34,309 bases of DNA, taken from an uncultured Subdoligranulum sp. (lineage in GTDB: Bacteria; Bacillota; Clostridia; Oscillospirales; Ruminococcaceae). The notes beneath the pieces were generated by a model. The model was not told the DNA's origin. It saw only the letters and a program-made list of their open reading frames with translations, and searched no databases. Every line of letters starts with the position of its first letter. The stretch's first letter is position 1. The DNA is taken from assembly GCA_904374465.1 (NCBI GenBank), contig CAJFFY010000028.1, forward strand, positions 1 to 34,309. The letters are read 5' to 3'. This document shows, piece by piece, positions 1-7,468 of the stretch. Made by a program: the position numbers and the translations under genes.

Positions 1-30
1 GGAGTGGCGCCGCTGACGCTGCGCCACTCC
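1..30. repeat. Perfect 10-bp inverted repeat at window edge
   Basis: GGAGTGGCGC at 1-10 is matched exactly by GCGCCACTCC at 21-30, with a 10-base loop. It lies 93 bp beyond the stop codon of the minus-strand EamA gene, so on that strand it could be the stem of its terminator with the T-run lying outside the window. On the plus strand no T-run follows immediately. The region 31-122 holds no gene I can support. Confidence 0.5.
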
Positions 31-122
31 TGCTAAAACTGAATATTCCTGCCCAGGGGCTCTTTTTGTGCTGTCTGCACAATCTGGGGCGGTTCACCGA
101 TGGGCAGGGAGCTTTTTTTCGG

Positions 123-536
123 TTACAGCACCATGAGCAGCGTGCCCGCCCCGATGAGCACGCACCCCAGTGCCGACTTGGGGGTGACCTGCTCATGGAG
201 CAGCACCGCCGCCAGCACCAGCGTGATGACCACGCTGAGCTTATCGATGGGCACCACCTTGCTGGCCGGGCCCAGTTGCAGAGCCTTGTAGTAACACAGC
301 CAGGAGGCCCCGGTGGCCAGGCCCGACAGGATCAGGAACAGCCAGCTGCGTCGGCCGATCTGGGTCACGCCGCCCTGGGTGCCCGTCAGGAACACCATGC
401 CCCAGGCCATGACCAGCACCACCGTGGTGCGCACCGCCGTGGCCAGGTTGGAGTTGACCCCATCGATGCCGATCTTGGCCAGAATGGAGGTGAGGGCTGC
501 AAACACCGACGACCCCACCGCAAAGACAAACCACAT
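123..536 (-). CDS. Small EamA/DMT-family transporter
   Basis: The product is a 137-residue, almost wholly hydrophobic protein with about four to five membrane segments. It begins MWFVFAVGSSVFAALTSILAK and carries the EamA-type block SWLCYYKALQLGPASKVVPI followed by a closing segment ending in GAGTLLMVL. Full-length drug/metabolite transporters have two EamA repeats and about 300 residues; this is a single-repeat member, so it probably acts as a dimer (inference). The substrate cannot be told. The start is supported by a GAGGAAG ribosome site about 10 bases upstream. A good -10 (TATACT on the minus strand) lies at 588-593. It is transcribed divergently from the MarR gene, so the MarR operators between them could also affect it, although they lie upstream of its -10. 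Confidence 0.85.
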   Translation of the reverse strand: MWFVFAVGSSVFAALTSILAKIGIDGVNSNLATAVRTTVVLVMAWGMVFLTGTQGGVTQIGRRSWLFLILSGLATGASWLCYYKALQLGPASKVVPIDKLSVVITLVLAAVLLHEQVTPKSALGCVLIGAGTLLMVL

Positions 537-587
537 GGAAATACGCTTCCTCTATGGGCAAAGTACGGTCCTGCGACCGCCGTTTTC

Positions 588-593
588 AGTATA
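588..593 (-). promoter_or_regulatory. Promoter -10 of the EamA gene
   Basis: TATACT on the minus strand, inside the 16-base string GTGCTATACTGAAAAC that recurs exactly in front of the MATE gene at 28938-28943. No good -35 hexamer is visible at the usual distance, so it may rely on the bases just before the -10. Confidence 0.5.
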
Positions 594-635
594 GCACGGT
601 CCCTCGAAAAACGCCAGCGGCGCGGCCCGGATTTC

Positions 636-668
636 TTTGCGCGCGCAAATTACTCCTTGCGCACGCAA
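636..668. promoter_or_regulatory. Two tandem palindromic operators, probable MarR sites
   Basis: TTGCGCGCGCAA at 637-648 is a perfect 12-bp palindrome. TTGCGCACGCAA at 657-668 is the same palindrome with one change. Their centres are 20 bp apart, about two helical turns, so two dimers would sit on the same DNA face. The second copy contains the -35 hexamer of the marR promoter. This is the classic layout for autorepression by a MarR dimer; the assignment to this MarR is inference from position. Confidence 0.7.
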
Positions 669-685
669 AGAAACAGGTGTATAAT
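657..685 (+). promoter_or_regulatory. marR-MATE promoter
   Basis: The -10 is a consensus TATAAT at 680-685. A 17-bp spacer separates it from TTGCGC at 657-662, a partial -35 that lies inside the second palindromic operator. A strong AAAAGGAGG ribosome site follows at 695-703. Confidence 0.75.
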
Positions 686-710
686 ACTCTGCGGAAAAGG
701 AGGTTCTTTC

Positions 711-1160
711 ATGGAGGATCTGATCAAATGGATGAATGTGGGCGCCCGTCACACCGCCATGCATATGGACCGGGTGATGGCCCCCTACGGGCTGAATGCC
801 AGCCAGTATATGTATCTGGTACAGGTATGTGAACATCCCGGCCTGACCCAGGACCGGTTTTTGCAGCAGTTTTACCTGAACCCCAGCAACGTGACCCGGG
901 CCATGCTGGCCCTGGAAAAGATGGGTTTTCTGGAACGGCGGTGCAACCCCCGGGACCGGCGGACCTTCTGCGTCTATCCCACCGAGAAGGCCCTGGCCGT
1001 CTACCCCGAGATCACCCGGCTGCGGCGGGAATGGCAGGATTCCTTGCTGTCAGGGCTGAGCCCTGACACCCGCACCCTGCTGCAGGAGGCCCTGCGCACG
1101 GCGGCCCTGCGGGCCGTGGCACAAAACCAGACGGAGGAGGAAGCCGACCATGACCGCTGA
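711..1160 (+). CDS. MarR-family transcriptional regulator
   Basis: A 149-residue winged-helix protein of normal MarR length. The DNA-binding core spans about residues 45-100: a helix around LTQDRFLQQF, a recognition helix NPSNVTRAMLALEKMGFLER, and a wing with the DRR motif in NPRDRRTFCVYPTEKA. The open frame runs back to position 66, but ATG 711 follows the AAAAGGAGG ribosome site at 695-703 by seven bases and comes after the promoter, so it is the start. The gene overlaps the MATE exporter by 11 bp, making the pair a translation-coupled operon like the known MepR-MepA arrangement. It most likely represses itself and the exporter through the two palindromes at 637-668 and is released by an effector compound that cannot be identified here. 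Confidence 0.9.
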   Translation: MEDLIKWMNVGARHTAMHMDRVMAPYGLNASQYMYLVQVCEHPGLTQDRFLQQFYLNPSNVTRAMLALEKMGFLERRCNPRDRRTFCVYPTEKALAVYPEITRLRREWQDSLLSGLSPDTRTLLQEALRTAALRAVAQNQTEEEADHDR

Positions 1161-2523
1161 AAACCCGCTGGGCAGCCGTCCGCTGCCCCAATTGCTGCGC
1201 ACCTTTGCCGTGCCCAGCATTCTGGCCATGCTGGTCAGTTCGCTGTACAACATTGTGGACCAGATCTTCATCGGCCAGGGCGTGGGGTACCTGGGCAACG
1301 CCGCCACCAACGTAGCCTACCCGCTGACCACCATCTGCCTGGCCATCGCCCTGCTCATCGGCATTGGCGGCGCCGCCAACTTCAACCTGAACCTGGGTGC
1401 CGGCCGGCAGGAGGCCGCCCGCCGGGTGGTGGGTGCCGCCGTGACCATGATGGTGGGGCTGGGCTTGCTGTACATGGTGCTGGTGGAGCTGTTTTTGCCC
1501 CACCTGCTGCGGCTGTTCGGCGGCACCGACAGCGTGATGCCCTACGCCCTGACCTACACCCGCATCACCGCCCTGGGCATGCCGCTGCTGATTGTGACCA
1601 ACGCCACCTGCAACCTGATCCGCGCCGACGGCAGCCCCCGCTATTCCATGACCTGCATGCTGCTGGGCGCCGTCATCAACACCATTCTGGACCCGGTGTT
1701 CATCTTTGTCTGCCACTGGGGCGTGGCGGGCGCCGCCTGGGCCACCGTCATCGGGCAGGCGGCCTCCTGCGGGATGGCCGTAGTCTATCTGCCCCGGTTC
1801 CACAACATTCACCTCCGGCGGGAGGATTTCCGTCCCCAGCCGTCCCTGTGGCGGCGCATTGCCTCCCTGGGGCTGAGCAACAGCATGAACCAGGTGGCCA
1901 TCACCTTTGTGCAGATCGTGCTGAACAACTCGCTGACCTACTACGGCGCCCAATCTATTTACGGCAGCGATATTCCCCTGGCCACCAGCGGCATTGTCAT
2001 CAAGATCAACGCCATTCTGCTGGGCGTCATCGTGGGAATTTCCCAGGGGACCCAGCCCATCATCAGCTTCAACTACGGCGCCGGCAAATACGACCGGGTG
2101 CGGGGAATCTATCTGCTGGCCGTCAAGCTCAGCCTGATCATCTCGGCCGTGGGCTTTGCGGCATTCCAGCTTTTCCCCAAAGAGATCGTCTCACTGTTCG
2201 GCACCGGTGACCACCTCTATTTTGAGTTTGCCGTCAAATTCATGCGCACCTACCTGTTCATGGTAGTGGTCAACTGCGTGCAGCTGCTCTCCTCCAACTT
2301 TTTTGCCGCCATCGGCAAGCCCATCCGCGGGCTGCTGCTGGCCCTGACCCGCCAGGTATTCTTCCTGGTGCCGCTGCTGCTTTTGCTGCCCCGCCTCTGG
2401 GGACTGGACGGCCTGCTGTTCGCCGCCCCGGTGGCGGACTTCATCGCCTTTGTGACGTCGGCCCTGACCATGCGCAGCGAACTGCGCCGGCTGGCCAACG
2501 CCGGACAGCCCCAGCCCGTATAA
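1150..2523 (+). CDS. MATE-family multidrug/sodium efflux transporter
   Basis: A 457-residue protein of full MATE length with about twelve membrane segments. It shows the early motif LRTFAVPSILAMLVSSLYNIVDQIFIGQG and the mid-protein GISQGTQPIISFNYGAGKYDRV, both typical of the MepA/DinF-like branch. MATE proteins export cationic or aromatic compounds in exchange for sodium ions or protons across the cytoplasmic membrane. ATG 1150 lies inside the end of the MarR gene and follows its GGAGGAGGAAG stretch, so expression is tied to the regulator. Transcription ends at the strong hairpin 2534-2582. A second MATE gene at 27498-28898 is not a close copy. The substrate is unknown; control by MarR suggests a toxic small molecule. 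Confidence 0.92.
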   Translation: MTAENPLGSRPLPQLLRTFAVPSILAMLVSSLYNIVDQIFIGQGVGYLGNAATNVAYPLTTICLAIALLIGIGGAANFNLNLGAGRQEAARRVVGAAVTMMVGLGLLYMVLVELFLPHLLRLFGGTDSVMPYALTYTRITALGMPLLIVTNATCNLIRADGSPRYSMTCMLLGAVINTILDPVFIFVCHWGVAGAAWATVIGQAASCGMAVVYLPRFHNIHLRREDFRPQPSLWRRIASLGLSNSMNQVAITFVQIVLNNSLTYYGAQSIYGSDIPLATSGIVIKINAILLGVIVGISQGTQPIISFNYGAGKYDRVRGIYLLAVKLSLIISAVGFAAFQLFPKEIVSLFGTGDHLYFEFAVKFMRTYLFMVVVNCVQLLSSNFFAAIGKPIRGLLLALTRQVFFLVPLLLLLPRLWGLDGLLFAAPVADFIAFVTSALTMRSELRRLANAGQPQPV

Positions 2524-2533
2524 ATACCGTTCC

Positions 2534-2582
2534 CACACAAAAACCGGGAGACCCCGTCCAGGGGCCTCCCGGTTTTTGTGTG
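2534..2582. terminator. Bidirectional intrinsic terminator between MATE and RpiR-type genes
   Basis: The arm CACACAAAAACCGGGAG (2534-2550) continues to CCCC and pairs with GGGG plus CTCCCGGTTTTTGTGTG ending at 2582. There is one mismatch (A/C) and a five-base loop. T-runs lie on both strands, so it serves both converging genes. Confidence 0.9.
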
Positions 2583-2596
2583 AGGGAGGGAGAATT

Positions 2597-3445
2597 TTAC
2601 AACAACTTGGGGGCCAGCGCCTTGCTGGTGCGCTCCCGGGCGATGGCGGTGAGCTCCTGGTTGTCCAGGGTAAAGCGCAGCACCAGCACTTCGGCCACAA
2701 AGAGCACCGCGATCTTGGCGGCAATGCTGCCGCTGTCCAGCGGGCTTTCCTTGGCGCCGCACAGCAGCACCACATCGGCCAGGGCCGTGCCGGGGGCGTC
2801 GGCATAGTGGGTGAGCAGAATCACCTTGGCACCGTTGCCCTTGACGATGCGCAGCGTCTCCATCATATCCCGGGTGGACCCGGAGTAGGAGACAAAGAGG
2901 ACCACATCCTCCGGCACCATCAGGCTGGCGGTCAGCGTCTGCATATGGCTGTCGCCGGCGGTGCGGAACTTGGTGGAGACGGTGGCAAACCGGGCCCAGA
3001 TATCGTCGGCCAGGATCTGGCTGCCGCCCTGGCCAAAGCAGAACACCTGCCGGGCCCGCTGCAGCAGGGTGGCCGCGGCATCGATGGATTCGGGGGAAAG
3101 CACAGACCGGGTGCCGTTGATGGCCTCCAGCGCCACGGCACTGGCGTGGGTGCACAGGGTGGCGGTGTCGGTGCCGGGTTCCAGCTTGTTGGTCCCCGCC
3201 GACGACGGGATCGCGTTGGCCTGGGCCAGGGCGATCTTCATTTCGTTGTAGCCGTCAAAGCCCAGGGAACGGCAGAACCGGAAGATGGTGGCCTCGGCCA
3301 CGCCGCAGGCGGCCCCCAGGGAGGAGATGGACAGATACTGTGCCTCCTCGGCATGCTGGGTCAGATAATCGGCCACCCGCCGGCCGGAACGGGTGAGTTC
3401 GCTGTACCGGGAACGCAGCAGTTCCCAGAAATTGCACGGATTCAT
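2597..3445 (-). CDS. RpiR/MurR-family regulator, probable sialic acid regulator
   Basis: A 282-residue protein with an N-terminal RpiR helix-turn-helix (about residues 1-77, including SISSLGAACGVAEATIFRFC) and a SIS sugar-phosphate-binding domain (about 115-265, with CFGQGGSQILADDIWARF and FVSYSGSTRDMMETL). An in-frame ATG lies 12 codons upstream, but ATG 3445 follows AAGGAGA at good spacing. It is divergent from the nan operon. Known Firmicute NanR proteins of this family sense ManNAc-6-P or related sugar phosphates and control nan genes, so this is the likely regulator of the operon starting at 3989. That role is inferred from family and position; activator or repressor mode cannot be told. 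Confidence 0.88.
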   Translation of the reverse strand: MNPCNFWELLRSRYSELTRSGRRVADYLTQHAEEAQYLSISSLGAACGVAEATIFRFCRSLGFDGYNEMKIALAQANAIPSSAGTNKLEPGTDTATLCTHASAVALEAINGTRSVLSPESIDAAATLLQRARQVFCFGQGGSQILADDIWARFATVSTKFRTAGDSHMQTLTASLMVPEDVVLFVSYSGSTRDMMETLRIVKGNGAKVILLTHYADAPGTALADVVLLCGAKESPLDSGSIAAKIAVLFVAEVLVLRFTLDNQELTAIARERTSKALAPKLL

Positions 3446-3524
3446 CGAATCGTTCTCCTTCTTGGTCGGGCCGAGCGCCAAGGCCCCGGCGCGCCGACGG
3501 AATGAAACTTTTTTTCTATTACCA

Positions 3525-3552
3525 GTATAAAAGAAAAAATGCCGTTTGACAA
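3525..3552 (-). promoter_or_regulatory. Promoter of the RpiR-type gene
   Basis: On the minus strand TTGTCA (3547-3552) and TATACT (3525-3530) are separated by about 16 bases. Both hexamers are five out of six to consensus. The predicted start lies about 70 bases before the start codon. Confidence 0.7.
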
Positions 3553-3890
3553 GTGTTTATTCCCGCCACATTTACACCCCATTCTTTGTATAGAATTTAC
3601 AGAAAATCGAAAAAAAGCCCGATTTTGTTTTGCCGCAACTCCGGCGGTACGACGGCCGCCGGGGGACAACCGGGCCGGAGCATCGGCGGCCGGCCCCGCC
3701 TCCCAAGCCAAAAAGGGCGCCGGTTTTTGCAAATCTTTTTCTGTTTTTCGTCTCTTTAAAACTTTTTTCGTTTACATTTTCTATACATTTCTTGCGTTGT
3801 TTGTTGAATTATTGCTGTAGTACCGTGAAAAGCCCCCGCTTTTTGTGCATTACCACCAGAAAAAAGAAAAAACCTTGTTGAAAAAGTATC
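3553..3890. other. Long intergenic region between regulator and nan operon
   Basis: No gene is supported here; the short open frames lack good ribosome sites and resemble no protein. The stretch is unlike the rest of the window. It is rich in A and T runs (3590-3630 and 3721-3880) around a very GC-rich island (about 3636-3720). TGTATAGAA at 3587-3595 recurs inverted as TTCTATACA at 3779-3787, which could be regulator sites. AAAATCG (3603-3609) can pair with CGATTTT (3620-3626) in a weak hairpin. Confidence 0.5.
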
Positions 3891-3919
3891 TGGACAAATG
3901 AAAAGATTTTTCCTACAAT
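3891..3919 (+). promoter_or_regulatory. Promoter of the nan (sialic acid) operon
   Basis: TGGACA at 3891-3896 and TACAAT at 3914-3919 are separated by 17 bases, and both are one base off consensus. An AAAGGAG ribosome site stands before ATG 3989. The -35 is flanked by GAAAAAG and GAAAAGAT strings that could form part of an operator. Confidence 0.75.
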
Positions 3920-3988
3920 GGTGTTGTCAAGCGGGACGGAGCGCCTCCGCCCCCACATTCGCAATCACCACACACAAAGGAGAAAAAC

Positions 3989-5365
3989 ATGAAAAAGCAG
4001 TTGTCTTTGCTTCTGGCCGCCGGCATGACGGCCAGCCTGCTGGCGGGCTGTGGCGGCGGCGCCTCTTCCACCGCCTCCGAATCCACCGCTTCTGAGTCCA
4101 CCGCGTCCTCTGCCGCGGCGACCGGCGAGGCGGCCTCCGGCAGCGACCTCTCCGCCGACATCACCATGTGGACCTACCCCATCGGTCAGTTCGGTGATGC
4201 CGAAACCGTCGACGGCATCATCTCCAAATTCCAGGAGACCCACCCCGGCATCAACGTTACGGTGGAATACCTGGACTACACCAACGGCGACGACCAGGTG
4301 ACCGCCGCCATCGAGGCCGGCACCACCCCCGACATCGTCATGGAAGGTCCCGAGCGCCTGGTTTCCAACTGGGGTGCCAAGGGCAAGATGCTGGACCTGA
4401 GCGACCTGTGGACCGACGAGGCCACTGCGGACATTTCCGCCGTGAGCGAGAGTGTCGTGAGCGCCTGCAAGGGTGCCGACGGCAACTACTATGAATACCC
4501 CCTGTGCATGACCACCCACACCATGGCCATCAACAAGGAGATGTTTGAGGAAGCCGGCGCCCTGCAGTACATCAACGAGGACGGCACCTGGACCACCGAG
4601 AACTTCGAGAAGGCCCTGCAGGCCCTGAAGGACAACGGCGTGGACACCACCATGATCGTCTACTGCGGCGGCCAGGGTGGCGACCAGGGCACCCGCGCCC
4701 TGGTGAACAACCTCTACAGCGGCCAGTTCACCAACGCCGACCACACCGCCTACACCACCGACAGCGAGCAGAACAAGAAGGCTCTGCAGCAGCTGCTTGA
4801 CTGGTCCAACGAGGGCCTGATCAGCTACGACGCGGCCGCCCAGGCTTCCGACGAGCTGCAGCTCTTCGCCAACGGCACCATCGCCATGACGCTGTGCTGG
4901 AACGCCTCCAACCAGGCCCAGTACGCTTCCTCCGTTTCCTTCACCCCGATGGCGGTTGCCTTCCCCTCCGACGACGGCGTGCCTGAGCTGTGCGGCGGCA
5001 TCTGGGGCTTCGGCATCTTCAACAACGGCGACGACACCAAGGCCGCTGCTTCCAAGGAGTTCATCAAGTTCCTGTGCGACGATCCCACCCAGGGTCCCGA
5101 GAGCGTCCGTCTGACCGGCTTCTTCCCGGTTCGTTCCTCCTTCGGCGATGTCTACACCGGCACCGAGGATGAGGAGCGCATGGCGCAGTTCTCCAGCTTC
5201 ATGCAGTACCTGGGCGACTACTACCCCGTGACCGGCGGCTGGGCCGAGCAACGCACCGCCTGGTGGAACATGCTGCAGCAGATCTTCACCGGCACCAGCG
5301 TGGACGAGGCCGTGGCCACCTACACCACCACCAGCAACGACGCCCTGGCCGCTGCGGCTGCCTGA
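3989..5365 (+). CDS. ABC sugar-binding lipoprotein, probable sialic acid importer
   Basis: A 458-residue extracellular solute-binding protein of the CUT1 (family 1) type. The signal peptide ends in a lipobox, LLAGC, with Cys21 as the predicted lipid anchor. A low-complexity Ser/Thr/Ala/Glu tether (about residues 25-50, with a repeated STASE unit) leads to the ligand domain, which starts near DITMWTYPIGQFGDAETVDG. Later blocks such as DIVMEGPERLVSNWGAKGKMLDL and GGIWGFGIFNNGDDTKAAASKEFIKFL are typical of the family. It is the first gene of the nan operon, followed by two permeases and the NanA pathway, so the ligand is probably Neu5Ac or a derivative such as 2,7-anhydro-Neu5Ac, as for the related SAT2-type proteins of gut Clostridia. 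The exact ligand is inference. Confidence 0.9.
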   Translation: MKKQLSLLLAAGMTASLLAGCGGGASSTASESTASESTASSAAATGEAASGSDLSADITMWTYPIGQFGDAETVDGIISKFQETHPGINVTVEYLDYTNGDDQVTAAIEAGTTPDIVMEGPERLVSNWGAKGKMLDLSDLWTDEATADISAVSESVVSACKGADGNYYEYPLCMTTHTMAINKEMFEEAGALQYINEDGTWTTENFEKALQALKDNGVDTTMIVYCGGQGGDQGTRALVNNLYSGQFTNADHTAYTTDSEQNKKALQQLLDWSNEGLISYDAAAQASDELQLFANGTIAMTLCWNASNQAQYASSVSFTPMAVAFPSDDGVPELCGGIWGFGIFNNGDDTKAAASKEFIKFLCDDPTQGPESVRLTGFFPVRSSFGDVYTGTEDEERMAQFSSFMQYLGDYYPVTGGWAEQRTAWWNMLQQIFTGTSVDEAVATYTTTSNDALAAAAA

Positions 5366-5435
5366 GTTTCAGCCAATCTGTAAACGATCCGGCGCGGTAT
5401 ACCGCCGCCCGGTGACCGGCTGAACGGTTCATCTG

Positions 5436-5488
5436 AAAGGAGTGAGCGCCCCCGTTCCCTCAAGGCGATGGAGCGGGGGCCTCCTTTT
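5436..5488 (+). repeat. Intercistronic stem-loop after the binding-protein gene
   Basis: AAAGGAG (5436-5442) and GCCCCCG (5448-5454) pair with CGGGGGC (5474-5480) and CTCCTTT (5481-5487), leaving a five-base bulge and a 19-base loop. A short T-run closes the stem. It lies within the 204-bp gap to the permease gene and may be a partial terminator or a 3' stabiliser, giving more binding protein than permease, as in many ABC operons. Confidence 0.6.
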
Positions 5489-5498
5489 GCAAAAAATC

Positions 5499-5521
5499 GC
5501 CCCTTCCCGCGGGAAGCGGGG
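5499..5521 (+). repeat. Second intercistronic hairpin before permease
   Basis: GCCCCTTCCCG (5499-5509) pairs with CGGGAA and GGGGC (5510-5521) around a bulged GC. The central arms abut, so the true loop must open by a few bases. No T-run follows, so it is not a classical terminator. Confidence 0.4.
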
Positions 5522-5569
5522 CCCCGTGGCCCGTTTTCCGCCCTCTTCATTCGGAAAGGAGGGCCTTCC

Positions 5570-6529
5570 ATGGCCTCTAAAACCAAGGCGAAACCCGCTT
5601 CTTCCGGCGGTGAGGTGCTGACCTACAACAAGGGTACCTTCCGCAATTCGGCACTGGTGCGCCAGCAGACCCTGGCCGCCTATCTGTTCCTGCTGCCGGC
5701 CCTGTTCTTCTTTGTGCTGTTCGTGGTGGTGCCCATGGTCATGTGTCTGGTGACCAGTTTCTTTGACTACCGCATGGGCAAGCCCCTGACCTTTGTGGGG
5801 CTGGACCAGTACATCAAGATGTTCCAGGATCCCACCTTCCTGAAAGCGCTGAAAAACACCTTCATCCTGGTCATTGTGGCTGTGCCCACCGTCACCGCCT
5901 TCTCGCTGTGGGTCAGCTCGGTGGTGTACCAGTTCAGCGCCTTCAAGCGCAGTTTCTTCCGCTGCATCTTCTACCTGCCGGTGGTCACCGGCACCGTGGC
6001 CGTGGCCGTGGTGTGGAAGTGGATGTTCAACAAGTACACCGGTCTGATCAACTATGTGCTCAGCGCCACCGGCGTCATTGACCAGAACATCAGCTGGCTG
6101 GGCGACGAACGGTTTGCCCTGGCCTGCATCATCCTGATTTTGTTCACCACCTCCATCGGCCAGCCCATCGTGCTGTACATTGCGGCGCTGGGCAACGTGG
6201 ATCCCTCGCTGATCGACGCCGCCGAGGTGGACGGCGCCAACAACTTCCAGGTCTTCTGGCACATCAAGTGGCCCCAGATCATGCCCACCACCCTGTACAT
6301 CCTGGTCATCACCACCATCAACACCTTCCAGTGCTACGCACTGATCCAGCTGTTGACCAGCGGCGGTCCCAACCATGCCACCGACACCATCATGTACTAC
6401 ATCTATTACCAGGCCTTCAAGCTCAACGATTACGGCTACGGCGACGCCATGGGCGTCATCCTGGCGCTGATCATCGCGGTGCTGTCGGCCATCCAGTTCA
6501 AGGTAGCCGGTTCCGGCTCCGGCGATTGA
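5570..6529 (+). CDS. ABC sugar permease, MalF-like, sialic acid importer
   Basis: A 319-residue inner-membrane permease of the CUT1 type with about six membrane segments. The first is LAAYLFLLPALFFFVLFVVVP. The cytoplasmic coupling (EAA) loop reads EVDGANNFQVFWHIKWPQIMP, close to the EAA-DGA consensus. ATG 5570 follows GGAAAGGAGGG; the frame is open upstream but only that start has a ribosome site. It is the second gene of the importer and lies 13 bp before the partner permease. No ATPase gene lies in the operon. In Firmicute CUT1 systems the shared MsmK/UgpC-like ATPase is often encoded elsewhere, and that is the likely case here. Confidence 0.92.
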   Translation: MASKTKAKPASSGGEVLTYNKGTFRNSALVRQQTLAAYLFLLPALFFFVLFVVVPMVMCLVTSFFDYRMGKPLTFVGLDQYIKMFQDPTFLKALKNTFILVIVAVPTVTAFSLWVSSVVYQFSAFKRSFFRCIFYLPVVTGTVAVAVVWKWMFNKYTGLINYVLSATGVIDQNISWLGDERFALACIILILFTTSIGQPIVLYIAALGNVDPSLIDAAEVDGANNFQVFWHIKWPQIMPTTLYILVITTINTFQCYALIQLLTSGGPNHATDTIMYYIYYQAFKLNDYGYGDAMGVILALIIAVLSAIQFKVAGSGSGD

Positions 6530-6542
6530 GGAGGGGCGCACA

Positions 6543-7382
6543 ATGGAAACTACCGTAAAAAGCAAAAAGCTCACCCCCGGCAAGGTGATTGTGGACGTGG
6601 TCCTCTTCCTTCTAGCCATCTTCTTCATCTTCCCGCTGTACTGGATCGTGACCGGCTCCTTCAAGGACCGGGTGGCCGTCAACGCCAACCCGCCGGTCTG
6701 GTTCCCCACCGCCCCCACGCTGGACAACTACCAGCGCCTGTTTGACAACCCCGCCCTGCTGTGGCTGGGCAACACCGTGCTGATGGCGGTGGCCGCCATG
6801 GCCCTGACCTGCATCACCGCCGCCATGGCGGGCTACGTGCTGGCCAAGAAGCGCTTCCCCGGCCGGGCACTGATCTTCAGCATCATGATCTGCGCCATGG
6901 CCCTGCCCAAGCAGGTCATCCTGATCCCCCTGCTGAAAGAGATGAGCTTCCTGGGCCTGCACGACACCCTGCTGGCCGTCATTCTGCCCACCGTGGGCTG
7001 GCCCTTCGGCATCTTCCTGATGAAGCAGTTCAGCGAGACCATCCCCGGCGAGATGATCGAAGCCGCCCGCATTGACGGCGCCGGCGAGGTACGCACCTTC
7101 GTCAGCGTGGTGCTGCCCATGGTCACCCCCGGCATCGGCGCGCTGGCCATCTTCACCTTCATCAACAGCTGGAACGACTACTTCCTGCAGTTGATCATGC
7201 TGAACTCCACCAAGAGCCTGACCATCTCGCTGGGCATTGCCAAGATCCAGGCCGAAATGTCCAACGACTACGGCCTGATCATGGCCGGCGCCGCCCTGGC
7301 CGCCATCCCCATCATCGCAGTCTTCCTGGCGTTCCAGAAATACTTCACCCAGGGCATCGCCATGGGCGCCGTCAAGGGCTGA
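6543..7382 (+). CDS. ABC sugar permease, MalG-like, sialic acid importer
   Basis: A 279-residue permease, the usual length for the MalG-type partner. It opens with a membrane segment after GKVIVDVVLFLLAIFFIFPLYW. It then has the family's WFPTAPTLDNYQRLF stretch and a coupling loop, EAARIDGAGEVRTFVSVVLP, which matches the EAA consensus. It ends in QKYFTQGIAMGAVKG, a typical C-terminus of this subfamily (F-x-GixxGAvKG). It starts 13 bp after the first permease behind GAGGAGG, so the two are co-translated in balanced amounts. It would form the heterodimeric channel with the product of 5570-6529. Confidence 0.93.
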   Translation: METTVKSKKLTPGKVIVDVVLFLLAIFFIFPLYWIVTGSFKDRVAVNANPPVWFPTAPTLDNYQRLFDNPALLWLGNTVLMAVAAMALTCITAAMAGYVLAKKRFPGRALIFSIMICAMALPKQVILIPLLKEMSFLGLHDTLLAVILPTVGWPFGIFLMKQFSETIPGEMIEAARIDGAGEVRTFVSVVLPMVTPGIGALAIFTFINSWNDYFLQLIMLNSTKSLTISLGIAKIQAEMSNDYGLIMAGAALAAIPIIAVFLAFQKYFTQGIAMGAVKG

Positions 7383-7407
7383 TTTCCCCGCTGTTTTCCC
7401 GGGAACC

Positions 7408-7426
7408 GGCAGCCTCCGGGGCTGCC
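7408..7426 (+). repeat. Intercistronic hairpin before nanA
   Basis: GGCAGCC (7408-7414) pairs with GGCTGCC (7420-7426) around a five-base loop. No T-run follows, so it is more likely an mRNA-stability element than a terminator. Confidence 0.5.
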
Positions 7427-7468
7427 GCCTTCCCCTGTTAGGATCATTTCGGAAGGAGTATCTTCGTT

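Noticed and set aside
66..710. N-terminal extension of the MarR frame back to position 66
   Set aside because: The added 215 residues are low-complexity antisense of the EamA gene, and both the promoter and the strong ribosome site lie just before ATG 711.
3539..3881. Short open frames in the nan control region
   Set aside because: Three overlapping frames in different phases, no ribosome sites, and composition following the local A/T runs and GC island.
4060..4130. Repeated STASE codons in the lipoprotein gene as a DNA repeat or phase-variable tract
   Set aside because: The repeat is imperfect at DNA level and encodes the usual flexible tether after a lipobox cysteine.
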